DNA of 64,000 bases, taken from Halanaerobacter jeridensis. Its GTDB lineage: Bacteria > Bacillota > Halanaerobiia > Halobacteroidales > Halobacteroidaceae. Below are positions 16,602-24,456 of the stretch, one piece after another. The notes beneath the pieces are model-generated. The model made no database searches, was not told where the DNA came from, and was given only the letters and a program-made list of their open reading frames with translations. The position numbers and the translations under genes are program-made. Positions within the stretch are counted from its first letter, which is position 1. Each line of letters starts with the position of its first letter. The stretch spans positions 62,001-126,000 of the forward strand of contig NZ_JAFBDQ010000002.1 in the NCBI RefSeq assembly GCF_016908315.1, written 5' to 3'.

Positions 16602-16646
16602 AATTCGGAGGAACTAGAAATTATAATTATTTGGTTTCTCCGGATT
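16602..16646 (+). repeat. Hairpin after tube gene 1
   Basis: AATTCGGAGGAAC pairs with GGTTTCTCCGGATT around 16602-16646. There is no T-run, so it is more likely an mRNA 3'-end stabiliser or partial attenuator that keeps tube mRNA high relative to the effector gene. Confidence 0.5.
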
Positions 16647-16696
16647 TGAGATTACAGTACAGAAGAAATAAATAAAAAGTTTGGAGGAGAAGATAT

Positions 16697-17098
16697 ATGG
16701 CCTGTATGATAAAAATTGTTAGATATAAAGAGACAAAAGACTCTACCATGGGAAATTTATATTTAAATGGTAAGAAAATTGGTTATACTTTAGAATTGCC
16801 ATGGAATGAAAATAAACAAAATGAAAGTCGAATTCCGGCAGGTAATTATAATGCTTTTATTAGAGAAGCAGACACTTCATCAAGCTGGAATTATGATGTT
16901 ATTCAGCTAAAAAATGTTCCTAATCGAACGGCAATTCAAATACATCGTGGCAATAGACCTGACCATACTGTAGGATGTATTTTACCTGGTTTAGGAAAGG
17001 GATTGAATCGAGTATGGTCGAGTGAAAAAGCTTTAAATAAATTGTTGAATCAGGCTCAAGATGGAGGAATTAAAGTAGTTATTAGAAACAAATTATGA
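16697..17098 (+). CDS. DUF5675-like putative effector
   Basis: 133 residues. The pattern is that of the DUF5675 family seen in phages and secretion loci: GNLYLNGKKIGYTLELPW, RIPAGNYNAFIRE, then AIQIHRGNRPDHTVGCILPG, where His and Cys lie in an IH-G-N...GCI arrangement similar to YkuD-type L,D-transpeptidase sites. I infer action on peptidoglycan or a related substrate as cargo of the injection system. GGAGGAGA lies 6-13 bases before ATG 16697. It lies between a tube gene and a secreted helical protein that may be its immunity partner. Confidence 0.65.
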   Translation: MACMIKIVRYKETKDSTMGNLYLNGKKIGYTLELPWNENKQNESRIPAGNYNAFIREADTSSSWNYDVIQLKNVPNRTAIQIHRGNRPDHTVGCILPGLGKGLNRVWSSEKALNKLLNQAQDGGIKVVIRNKL

Positions 17099-17131
17099 TT
17101 TGCTTGAGAATAATTAAGGGGGAAGGTAATT

Positions 17132-17779
17132 ATGAATTTTAATAAGACAAAGTATGTTATTTTATTCATCGTTGCAGTGATGATAGTAGGGACAATGAGT
17201 AGTAATGTAGATGCTGAAGAGTATAATTGGCAAAAATTAAAGACTACGTATAAGAAATTTATTGATACCCCTAATTGTATTCAAAAACAAAACTTGTTAA
17301 AAGTATTACCCCATGAGAAAATTAGAAAAATAAATGATGAAGTTTTAGATTATATTTTTGCTAACTTATCAAGACTAGAAGGTTTAGCGAAAAGAGGGGA
17401 CTCTAATGCTATTGATATCTTATTTAAAATGATTTATTTAACTGATGGAGCTTATACGGAAAGATTATCAATTGTATTAGGTTCTATAATTTCAAATCAT
17501 CCACAAGAATTTTTATATGCAGTAAAAAACAATTTTCAGATAGTAACTGCTTCAGGTTTAAGCTCTTTAGTAGGTAATTTAGGTCCTAAATATGTAGATA
17601 AGGTTGAGAAGAGGGTAATAGAATTAGAAAAGAGATATGGTGCACTTAAAGAGGTAGAAAATGTTCCTGACCAAATACGGGATTTATGTTTATATGAACT
17701 TGGACGTCAGATTTTTGAGAGTCGTAGAGATATAATTTATTTAAATGGGAATCAGAAAATGTTAGAAAACGCCAATTAA
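17132..17779 (+). CDS. Exported helical protein, candidate immunity protein
   Basis: 215 residues with a signal peptide (YVILFIVAVMIVGTMSSNVDA) and a mature part made of repeated amphipathic helices, somewhat HEAT-like. I do not recognise the family. It is placed 33 bases after the DUF5675-like gene with AAGGGGGAAGG as ribosome site. Export to the periplasm and pairing with a cell-wall-active effector suggest an immunity role. The 3' end of a related gene, encoding LNGNQKILEKVK (LNGNQKMLENAN here), survives at 23088-23141, so this gene family has also been duplicated. Confidence 0.5.
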   Translation: MNFNKTKYVILFIVAVMIVGTMSSNVDAEEYNWQKLKTTYKKFIDTPNCIQKQNLLKVLPHEKIRKINDEVLDYIFANLSRLEGLAKRGDSNAIDILFKMIYLTDGAYTERLSIVLGSIISNHPQEFLYAVKNNFQIVTASGLSSLVGNLGPKYVDKVEKRVIELEKRYGALKEVENVPDQIRDLCLYELGRQIFESRRDIIYLNGNQKMLENAN

Positions 17780-17809
17780 AAATTTATAAAAGTAAAGGAG
17801 TTGTTGGAA

Positions 17810-18235
17810 ATGGGATTTAGATTAACGATTGAAGGAGAAAGTGAAACAATTAAGTTAGGAATGGAGAATATCAATTATGTAAGTTATCGATCTGATACTC
17901 CAAATGATTCAAATGCACGAGCAACAGATTTATCAACGATATTAACAATAAGTGGAAAGATTTTAGCAGCAGTAGATGGAGAACCAGATCAAACTAAAAA
18001 ATTAGCATTATGGTCATTAGTTAATGCTGAAAAAGCAGATGCTTATCGCAATGCAGTATTAGAAGTTATTGCAGGAGATCAAGTAGTAAGAAAAGTAACT
18101 TTTCCGAATTCTTTTGTAGTTGACTATACAGAAGATTTTGGGCATACAGAAGGTGTAGGAACATTTGTTTTAGTACTTAAACAAAAGAAAGATAAGTTAG
18201 CAATGGTTGCTATTGACGGTAATTATGCAAAGTAA
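17810..18235 (+). CDS. Injection-system inner tube protein, copy 2
   Basis: 141 residues, identical to the tube protein at 16138 except for five positions (Gln/Glu10, Asp/Tyr23, Gln/Arg27 and two near the C-terminus). ATG 17810 lies 9 bases behind AAAGGAG, as in copy 1. The near identity also holds at DNA level, indicating recent duplication or gene conversion. Two perfect hairpins follow the gene. It heads the second module of the effector/immunity array. Confidence 0.7.
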   Translation: MGFRLTIEGESETIKLGMENINYVSYRSDTPNDSNARATDLSTILTISGKILAAVDGEPDQTKKLALWSLVNAEKADAYRNAVLEVIAGDQVVRKVTFPNSFVVDYTEDFGHTEGVGTFVLVLKQKKDKLAMVAIDGNYAK

Positions 18236-18256
18236 GTTTATGATTAATTAAAGAAA

Positions 18257-18332
18257 TCAGTAGTAATAATTTTAATTATTACTACTGTAATTTTCTTGCT
18301 TAGAAAGCTTCAAGCTTTCTAAGCAAGAAAAT
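18257..18332 (+). terminator. Two adjacent perfect hairpins after tube gene 2
   Basis: The first stem CAGTAGTAATAAT / ATTATTACTACTG (13 bp, 18257-18286) is followed at once by a 20-bp stem (about 18288-18332) around GCTTAGAAAGC / GCTTTCTAAGC. The first is followed by AATTTT. They should strongly reduce transcription past the tube gene. Confidence 0.65.
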
Positions 18333-18361
18333 TTAAAATTAAAAATGGAGAGAAGTATCTA

Positions 18362-18775
18362 ATGATAAAAAATTTAATATTAATTAATATTGTTTTTTTA
18401 ATCAGTTTGCTTTTTATTAGTTGCGATAATAATAATTATATCAAATATACCCCTTTGATTAAAATAGAAAAGGTAGGAGAAATAATTTTCAAAGAAAAGC
18501 AAGAATTAAATACTCAATTCCACAAAGAAAAGATAAAATTATTGTTAGATTATTATTATAAAGATTGGAAAGAAGGAAGCAAAGGAGAAATTTTAATTCC
18601 TAAAGATGATTATCAAAATAAAGAATTAATATATAATTTAACTTTAAAAACTGAAGATTCCAAGTTTATGGAAGAGGTAAAAAAAGATAAGAAAAAATGG
18701 ACAAAAATTTATCGACATTTGATTATAAGTAAAAAACGAGATAGTAGAAGTATAGGGGTTGTTAAAGTACTATGA
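18362..18775 (+). CDS. Lipoprotein with an effector-derived C-terminus
   Basis: 137 residues. Signal peptide with lipobox FLISLLFISC, so probably membrane-anchored. Residues up to about 110 match nothing I recognise. The last 27 residues, from WTKIYRHLIIS to the VVKVL end, match the C-terminus of the L,D-transpeptidase-like effector at 19868 almost exactly. The gene therefore looks like a chimera left by recombination in which most of an effector gene was replaced. Its stop overlaps the next start (ATGA), as for the effector-immunity pair at 20479. Confidence 0.6.
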   Translation: MIKNLILINIVFLISLLFISCDNNNYIKYTPLIKIEKVGEIIFKEKQELNTQFHKEKIKLLLDYYYKDWKEGSKGEILIPKDDYQNKELIYNLTLKTEDSKFMEEVKKDKKKWTKIYRHLIISKKRDSRSIGVVKVL

Positions 18776-19299
18776 AAAATTTAGCTCACCGAAAATTATT
18801 TTTTTTAATATTATCTGTAATAATTTTAATTTTATTTGTAGGCTGTGAAAGAAAAGAATTTAAAAGCGAAAGAATTGAAGTGAATAAATTTAAAAAAGTT
18901 GCTGTAGGAGATAAGTTGCCTGGATTTGGTATTGGTTTAAAAGAAGGTGGAACTATTAGTTCAAGAAATTATCCAGGAAATTTTATTATTATTTTTAATA
19001 GTGACCAAGTTAAAGAAAAACTTGAGGCAGTTACTCTAGTTGATGAAGAACATGGTAAACTTGCTCAACCGGTTTTGGATAGAGGTGGTCATTTAATAAG
19101 TAATTGTGATTTTAAACTTGCGGAGGGTGGTTTTGGAATAGAAACTATTAATACCAATAAGGGATTTCGCTTGAAGGATTCTTTAATTGTAATTGCAGAT
19201 TCAGAAAGTAGAATTACTAAGTTATATAAAAATGTAAAGTTGGAAGATTTAAAAGAAATTATAAATAATATTGATAAATTTATTGTTGAAGAGGAATAA
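18772..19299 (+). CDS. Lipoprotein, candidate immunity protein, paralogue 1
   Basis: 175 residues. Lipobox in ILILFVGC near residue 24, then EFKSERIEVNKFKKVAVGDKLP and a C-terminal half ending NVKLEDLKEIINNIDKFI. It overlaps the preceding gene by ATGA. Two paralogues follow at 20479 and 21783; all three are coupled to effector 3' ends. The N-terminal and C-terminal thirds are nearly identical between copies while the middle differs, the pattern expected of immunity proteins adapting to variable toxins. The fold is unknown; the VAVGDKLPGF segment slightly recalls thioredoxin-like proteins. Confidence 0.6.
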   Translation: MKNLAHRKLFFLILSVIILILFVGCERKEFKSERIEVNKFKKVAVGDKLPGFGIGLKEGGTISSRNYPGNFIIIFNSDQVKEKLEAVTLVDEEHGKLAQPVLDRGGHLISNCDFKLAEGGFGIETINTNKGFRLKDSLIVIADSESRITKLYKNVKLEDLKEIINNIDKFIVEEE

Positions 19300-19374
19300 T
19301 TTGTTTCATGATTTATGGAATGGCTCACAAGTGAGGAATTCTGAATATTTTAAAAAGGTAAATCAGGTGAAATT

Positions 19375-19718
19375 ATGGCTAGTAAAATAAGACCAATTAT
19401 AATTATAGTTATGGGTTTAATGATGGTAGGTTGCAATTCTATAGAAAATCCAGAAAATCAAAATTTGAATATGCAACTAAATTCATTAGAGGTATAGCTG
19501 CTGTAGCTAAAGATTTAGAAATAAAAAAAGATGGAGAATTACGATTACCTGTTGGAGGCAAATGGGGATTTATAAATAAATCCGGAAAATTAATAGTCCA
19601 ATATAAATTTGATAACGTAATATTTCCTTTCAATGAAGAGGGAAGAGCAGTAGTGGTTTATAATGGGAAAAAGGTATATGTTAATAGAAATGGTGAAGTT
19701 TTAGAAAGTTACAAATAA
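19375..19718 (+). pseudogene. WG-repeat lipoprotein gene broken by internal deletion
   Basis: It starts MASKIRPIIIIVMGLMM with lipobox Cys, like the intact copy at 21081, but at AAATTTGAAT the sequence jumps to a later part of the gene. About 290 bases present in the intact copy are missing, and the frame is lost (stop after LNMQLNSLEV). The 3' half, including KWGFINKSGKLI, remains open in another frame from 19431 and nearly identical to the intact copy. The junction lies in a 10-base microhomology, so deletion by short-repeat recombination is likely. Confidence 0.8.
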
Positions 19719-19764
19719 AAAACGACTACTTTCCGTGATTATTGATGGAAACTATGCTAAGTAA
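19717..19764 (+). pseudogene. 3' remnant of a third tube gene
   Basis: The last 15 codons read KKRLLSVIIDGNYAK followed by TAA, matching the tube protein end KDKLPSVAIDGNYAK. It is directly fused to the end of the broken WG-repeat gene. A hairpin (about 19797-19846, TTCTCTGC / GGCAGAGGAA) follows, as after the intact tube genes. Confidence 0.75.
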
Positions 19765-19867
19765 AATGATTGATTAAATTTCATTAGTTTAATAATGCTT
19801 CTCTGCTTGGTGGAATAGTTAAATTGTCAGGCAGAGGAACTAATTTTAAAATTGAGGTGAATATAAG

Positions 19868-20482
19868 TTGAGTCTAAACAAGGATGATTTTATATCAAAT
19901 ATAAATAAAATTTGCTATATAGAAAAAATTAATCCTGACGATTGGTTAAGAGTACGTTTAAATGATGGAAGGACTGTTGCTTTGCCTAGTTATTTAAAAG
20001 TTAAATTAGAAGAAATAAAAGATGGAAGAGAATATTTCAAGATTCTAGAAGGAGCTTATCGAGGTAAAAAAGCTAGTGTGAAACAGCAAAAACATTTTTT
20101 AGGAGTAGTTTCTGGGTCTTATTTTACGACTAGTTGTCTTCGCAGACCACCAGCAGTTTTAACTTTTGACCGGGGAGCAGAAAAATTAAGTATAGAAGGG
20201 TTAGGCACATATCATGCTAAAACTGATGAAGGTAATCCTATCAGCAAAGGGAGTTATAATATCGAAATTCCTGATGCACCTCATACAGGAGGAAACTATT
20301 ATTTAGGTGATTCTAGATATGCTAAAACGTGGTTTAGAATTGGTCATTCTTTACATCCTGGAGAAAGATCTGCAGGCTGTATTACAGTAAAAGATACTAA
20401 AAGGTGGACAGAAATTTATCGATATTTGATTATAAGTAGAAAACGAGATAGTAGAAGTGTGGGAATTGTGAAAGTAATATGA
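19868..20482 (+). CDS. L,D-transpeptidase-like (Tlde1/DUF2778-type) effector
   Basis: 204 residues without signal peptide, so an exported cargo rather than a Sec substrate. Residues about 158-171 show the catalytic layout FRIGHSLHPGERSAGC: His, then Ser-x-Gly-Cys, as in YkuD-like Tlde1 effectors of T6SS that exchange D-amino acids in peptidoglycan. ISKGSYNIEIP matches the typical G-x-Y/F segment before the site. TTG 19868 follows GAGGTGA. The stop overlaps the start of an immunity lipoprotein (ATGA). The final 25 residues recur as remnants at 18362 and 21730, marking this as the recombination module of the array. Confidence 0.7.
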   Translation: MSLNKDDFISNINKICYIEKINPDDWLRVRLNDGRTVALPSYLKVKLEEIKDGREYFKILEGAYRGKKASVKQQKHFLGVVSGSYFTTSCLRRPPAVLTFDRGAEKLSIEGLGTYHAKTDEGNPISKGSYNIEIPDAPHTGGNYYLGDSRYAKTWFRIGHSLHPGERSAGCITVKDTKRWTEIYRYLIISRKRDSRSVGIVKVI

Positions 20483-21006
20483 AAAATTTATCCCCCAGAA
20501 AACAACATTTTTTAATTTTTATTTTAATAGTTTTAATTTTATTTGTAGGGTGTCAAAAAGAAGAATTTAAAAGTGAAAGAGTTGAGTTAGAAAAATTCAA
20601 AAAAGTTGCTGTTGGAGAAAAATTACCTAGTTTTACTATTGTTTTAAAAAAAGAAGAGAGTTTTGATTCAACAAGTTATGTTGGAGATTTTGTTATTGTT
20701 TTTATTAGTAGTCAAGTTTTTGATGAATTTGAATATCCTGTTGTATTTGATAAAGAACATGGTAAATTCGTTCAAGCAATTTTAGATAATAATGGTCATT
20801 TGTTAAGCGTTTGTGATTTTAAGCTTGCGAAATATGATTTTGGAATAGAAACTATTAATACTAATAAAGGAGTTCGTTTGAAAGATTCTCTAATTGTAAT
20901 TGCTGATTCAGATAGTAGAATTACTAAGTTATATAAAAATGTAAAGTTGGGAGATTTAAAAGAAATTATAAATAATATTGATACATTTATTGTTGAAGCG
21001 GAATAA
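20479..21006 (+). CDS. Lipoprotein, candidate immunity protein, paralogue 2
   Basis: 175 residues, lipobox LILFVGC, paralogous to 18772. Overlaps the effector gene by four bases, so expression is coupled to it, as expected of a toxin-immunity pair. Membrane anchoring outside the cytoplasmic membrane fits protection against a peptidoglycan-modifying enzyme. The first third and the last 50 residues are nearly identical to paralogue 1; the central part (KKEESFDSTSYVGDF, YPVVFDKEHGKF) differs most. Confidence 0.65.
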   Translation: MKNLSPRKQHFLIFILIVLILFVGCQKEEFKSERVELEKFKKVAVGEKLPSFTIVLKKEESFDSTSYVGDFVIVFISSQVFDEFEYPVVFDKEHGKFVQAILDNNGHLLSVCDFKLAKYDFGIETINTNKGVRLKDSLIVIADSDSRITKLYKNVKLGDLKEIINNIDTFIVEAE

Positions 21007-21080
21007 TTTGTTTCATGATTTATGGAATGGCTCACAAGTGAGGAATTCTAAATATTTTAAAAGGTAAATTAGGTGAAATT

Positions 21081-21713
21081 ATGGTTAGTAAAATAAGAAC
21101 AATTATAATTATAACTATAGTTTTAATGATGGGAGGGTGCAATTCTATAGAAAATCCAGAAAATCAAAATTTGAATCTTTTTGAGAAGGAAGGATTATAT
21201 GGATATAAAACAACTGATGGAGAAACTGTAATTCCAGCTAAATATATTTTGGCTCATGAATTTTCTGAACATGGGATAGCCCCTGTTTTAGATGTAGAAA
21301 AAGGTTGGATTTATATAAATAAATCTCAACAAGTAGTTATAAAACCCTATGAAGTTAATAATGGTTATGATGAATTTAGTGATGGTTTAGCAAGATTTAA
21401 AAAAGAAGATAAAATAGGTTTTTTTAATAAGAAGGGAGAAGTTATTATTCCTGATAAATTTGAATATGCAACTAAATTCATTAGAGGTATAGCTGCTGTA
21501 GCTAAAGATTTAGAAATAAAAAAAGATGGAGAATTACGATTACCTGTTGGAGGCAAATGGGGATTTATAAATAAATCCGGAAAATTAATAGTCCAATATA
21601 AATTTGATAACGTAATATTTCCTTTCAATGAAGAGGGAAAAGCAGTAGTGGTTTATAATGGGAAAAAGGTATATGTTAATAGAAATGGTGAAGTTTTAGA
21701 AAGTTACAAATAA
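21081..21713 (+). CDS. WG-repeat lipoprotein, intact copy
   Basis: 210 residues with lipobox LMMGGC and several WG/KWG repeats: EGLYGYKTTDGETVIPAKY, EKGWIYINKSQQVVIKP, KIGFFNKKGEVIIPDKF and KWGFINKSGKLI. The repeat forms beta-structures often found in surface or signalling proteins; function unknown. It follows immunity paralogue 2 by 75 bases, in the same position as the broken copy at 19375 after paralogue 1, so it belongs to the repeated cassette. GGTGAAATT before ATG 21081 is a modest ribosome site. Confidence 0.7.
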   Translation: MVSKIRTIIIITIVLMMGGCNSIENPENQNLNLFEKEGLYGYKTTDGETVIPAKYILAHEFSEHGIAPVLDVEKGWIYINKSQQVVIKPYEVNNGYDEFSDGLARFKKEDKIGFFNKKGEVIIPDKFEYATKFIRGIAAVAKDLEIKKDGELRLPVGGKWGFINKSGKLIVQYKFDNVIFPFNEEGKAVVVYNGKKVYVNRNGEVLESYK

Positions 21714-21729
21714 AAAACGACTACTTTCC

Positions 21730-21786
21730 ATGATTATAAGTAGAAAACGAGATAGTAGAAGTATAGGAGTTGTGAAAGTAATATGA
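21730..21786 (+). pseudogene. 3' remnant of a Tlde1-like effector gene
   Basis: 19 codons, MIISRKRDSRSIGVVKVI then TGA, matching the effector end at 20430-20482. The TGA overlaps the start of immunity paralogue 3 (ATGA). The bases just before (AACGACTACTTTCC) are identical to those after the broken WG gene at 19375, so two recombination products share this joint. Confidence 0.8.
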
Positions 21787-22309
21787 TCTTTTTATCTAGA
21801 AAAGAATGGTATCTATTATTAGTTGCTTTGGTAATCTTAATTTTATTTATTGGTTGCGGAAAAAAGAATTTAAAAGTGAAAGAGTTGAAGTAGATGAATT
21901 TAAAAAAGTTGCTGTTGGAGAAAAGTTGCCTGGTTTTGCTATTAGTTTAAAAAATGGCGGAAATCTTGATTTGAAAGATTTCACAGGAGATTTTATTATT
22001 ATTTTAATTAGTAATCAAGTGGCAGATGAATTTGGCTCTCAAGTTATAGTTGATGAAGAACATGGAGAATTGGCACAACCTATTTTAGACAAAGAGGGAC
22101 ATTTGACAAGTATTTGTGAACTTAAGCTTGCAAAGACTGGATTTGGTATAGAAATTGTTTATACGAGTGAAGAATATTATTTAAAAAACTCGTTACTTAT
22201 AATTGCTAATTCAGAAAGTAGAATTACTAAGTTATATAAAAATGTAAAGTTGGGAGATGTAAAAGAAATTATAAATAATATTGATAAATTTATTGTTGAA
22301 GAAAAGTAA
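21783..22309 (+). CDS. Lipoprotein, candidate immunity protein, paralogue 3 (frame break)
   Basis: It starts MIFLSRKEWYLLLVALVI with lipobox LFIGC, then loses frame in an A6 run right after GGTTGCGG (21855-21868); one more A would join it to the -1 frame, which continues with EFKSERVEVDEFKKVAVGEKLPGFAI to the end. With that correction it is a full-length paralogue of 18772 and 20479. Start by overlap with the effector remnant is conserved, although the effector itself is gone, so this would be an orphan immunity gene. Confidence 0.6.
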
Positions 22310-22347
22310 TGTTATTCTCAAATAATATATTGAGGAGATATAGAAAA

Positions 22348-22677
22348 ATGAAAAAAATAATTATTATAGGTATAGTTATAATTGCTATTTCAGTAATTAT
22401 ATTTAACTTTATTAGTCATGAACTCAATTTAATTGAAGCAGTTAAAAATGAAAATGAAAAGCAAGTAAAAAAAATAATTAATTCTGGAGTAGATGTAAAT
22501 CAAAATAATAATCTGCCATTGCTAACCGCTGTCAATAATGGGAATAAAAAAATAACAAGATTATTAATAGAAGCAGGAGCTAATATAAAGCAAACAAATA
22601 ATAAAGAGGAAACAGCTTTAGATCTAGCAAGAGAAAAAGAAAATAGAAATATAATCAAATTATTAAAAAACAGATAG
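22348..22677 (+). CDS. Membrane-anchored ankyrin-repeat protein
   Basis: 109 residues. ATG 22348 follows TGAGGAGATATAG; an earlier in-frame start would place charged residues before the signal. N-terminal hydrophobic segment (KKIIIIGIVIIAISVIIF), then about two ankyrin repeats (LIEAVKNENEKQVKKIINSG; LLTAVNNGNKKITRLLIEAG). Small ankyrin proteins are common as immunity or antitoxin-like proteins beside toxins. The partner toxin is not evident. Confidence 0.6.
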   Translation: MKKIIIIGIVIIAISVIIFNFISHELNLIEAVKNENEKQVKKIINSGVDVNQNNNLPLLTAVNNGNKKITRLLIEAGANIKQTNNKEETALDLAREKENRNIIKLLKNR

Positions 22678-22698
22678 TATTCAAATAAAGATAATTGA

Positions 22699-23058
22699 GT
22701 AGTTATAATTAAGGCAGGAGCTAATGTAAAGATTAAAGATGATCAAGGTTGGTCAACTTTAATGAAAGTGGCGAAATTTGAAGAACAAAAGTTAGTTAAG
22801 CAGTTAATAGAATCTGGAGCTGAAGTTAATACAGTAAATGATTTTGGAGAGAACCCTTTAATTATAGCAGCCCAACAAGGAAATTTAGAAGTGATAAAAT
22901 CATTAGTTGAAGTAGGAGTTAATATTAATACTAAAGATGACTTAGGTTATACCGCTTTGATGGATGCAGTATATAATAAGCATTTAGAAGTAGTAAAATT
23001 ATTAGTTAAATCAGGAGCAGATATTAATCTTGTTAATAATAATGGAGAAACTGCTTAA
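22699..23058 (+). pseudogene. Ankyrin-repeat gene fragment
   Basis: Open from just after a TGA at 22696 and lacking signal sequence and clear start (the first ATG is 22762 in mid-repeat). Encodes about three ankyrin repeats (GENPLIIAAQQGNLEVIKS; GYTALMDAVYNKHLEVVKL). It ends NNNGETA-TAA, where a normal repeat would continue with Leu; the same frame runs on for 12 codons. Both ends look cut, suggesting a fragment of a larger or duplicated ankyrin gene. Confidence 0.5.
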
Positions 23059-23087
23059 GCTACTAAAAAATTAAAGTGGAGATGAAA

Positions 23088-23141
23088 ATGGATTTTAGGA
23101 GATTAAATGGAAATCAAAAGATCTTAGAAAAAGTAAAGTAA
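23088..23141 (+). pseudogene. 3' remnant related to the gene at 17132
   Basis: Seventeen codons, MDFRRLNGNQKILEKVK then TAA; the part LNGNQKILEKVK matches the last residues of the 17132-17779 protein. Its position marks the right boundary of the repeated effector/immunity region, just before the conserved structural genes resume. Confidence 0.55.
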
Positions 23142-23155
23142 ATATTTATAAGCAG

Positions 23156-23500
23156 GTGATCACAATTAAAGATATCATACGTGAGAAACTTAGTAATATG
23201 GAAGATTTAGAGCAACGCGGTAAATTGAAAAAAGTTTTAAAGGAAGTATTTATGCCTTTAGTAGAGCATCAAGATATGATGCAGGCCAGATTAGAGAAAA
23301 GAGTGTTTGATGAGGTAGAAGACGAAACAGGGGATTATAATATTTATGCTACTTTAATACCGCGCAACAAGTTAAAACTATTAGATGATTTATTGTTTCC
23401 AATTTTAGAAGAGGATGAAGAAGAAAGTGAATATGACCCGAAAGAAATGTTGGAGCAATTGCGGGAAGGTGAAGATGTAATTGTTTCTAAATTTTTTTAA
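23156..23500 (+). CDS. Injection-locus protein of unknown function
   Basis: 114 residues, helical and acidic, with no signal or membrane segment: KDIIREKLSNMEDLEQRGKL at the N-terminus and EEDEEESEYDPKEMLEQL near the end. GTG 23156 is the only usual start, with AGCAG as poor ribosome site; ATT 23165 behind AGGTGATC is an alternative. It abuts the next gene by two bases, so it belongs to the structural operon. I infer a small baseplate or chaperone role from context only. Confidence 0.6.
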   Translation: MITIKDIIREKLSNMEDLEQRGKLKKVLKEVFMPLVEHQDMMQARLEKRVFDEVEDETGDYNIYATLIPRNKLKLLDDLLFPILEEDEEESEYDPKEMLEQLREGEDVIVSKFF

Positions 23501-23502
23501 AA

Positions 23503-24456
23503 TTGGATCAAGCCCAGATTCAATCATTAATAGATGGAGATCGGGTCTTTAACGGGATAATTGTAACTGATGAAAGGGATTATCATATTAAATTGAAATT
23601 AAATTATAATACTGATTATTTAGAGAAAGAAAAGGAATTATATAATATATTTTTAGAAAATAGAGTGAAATGGCGAAGCATTAATAATCCTTATATTCGC
23701 AAGTTTTTTAATGTAGTGATTAGTAGTTATGAGGATGGAGTGGAGGAATTGACCGAGTTTGAAGAGCTTAATTTCAATTTAGAGGAACTTGAGTCTAGTA
23801 TGTATACAAAGTATATTCCAGTTTGGAACATCAAAGAAATTTATCAAGATGGAGAAGGGTTTCCAATGCCGGCAATAGATAAAATTCACTATGACCATGA
23901 GGTGGTTTTAGAGAATTTAGGTTTTGAACATGGTTATTTAGTTATCCCAGATGAGGATAATGAATTAATATCAGTTAAAAAGATTAAAGATCAAACTGGA
24001 GATAAATTAGTGATTACTAGTGATAATGAGCAGTCAGTAGAATGGAAAATACTGCAGGTGATTCAGAAAGCAGAACCGTGGAATGAAGATTTCGAGTTTG
24101 AAGTGTTAACTAATCAGAAAAAAGATGAATTTATGAATAAATTAATGCAGAAAAATTATAAAAGTATTAAAACTTTTGCTGAAATAAATAGATTAGCAAA
24201 ATCATTTCAAATTAGTGACCGTATTAAGCTAGAAGAGATAGAAATTTTGGCTGAAACTCCTGAGCATGATTATAGTTATGATTTTAATTATTTTATTGAA
24301 GATGAAATTAGGCTAAATAGTTTAAAAGAGACAATGTTATTGAAATTTGTGGGGTCACAATTAGATTATTTAAAATATGACCTATTGAGTTTTGTTGTCT
24401 CAGAAATTCAAATGTATTTTCCCGAGTATTTATGTAAAGGAGTTTTTAAAGAATGA
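23503..24456 (+). CDS. Injection-locus structural protein of unknown function, possible baseplate
   Basis: 317 residues, soluble, rich in Glu and aromatic residues. It starts TTG 23503 immediately after the previous stop and overlaps the next start by four bases (ATGA). The N-terminal part (RVFNGIIVTDERDYHIKLKL) has beta character, the rest is mixed. I recognise no domain. Its position between the tube/effector array and the Hsp70-like gene suggests a baseplate or tail-assembly component. Confidence 0.6.
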   Translation: MDQAQIQSLIDGDRVFNGIIVTDERDYHIKLKLNYNTDYLEKEKELYNIFLENRVKWRSINNPYIRKFFNVVISSYEDGVEELTEFEELNFNLEELESSMYTKYIPVWNIKEIYQDGEGFPMPAIDKIHYDHEVVLENLGFEHGYLVIPDEDNELISVKKIKDQTGDKLVITSDNEQSVEWKILQVIQKAEPWNEDFEFEVLTNQKKDEFMNKLMQKNYKSIKTFAEINRLAKSFQISDRIKLEEIEILAETPEHDYSYDFNYFIEDEIRLNSLKETMLLKFVGSQLDYLKYDLLSFVVSEIQMYFPEYLCKGVFKE

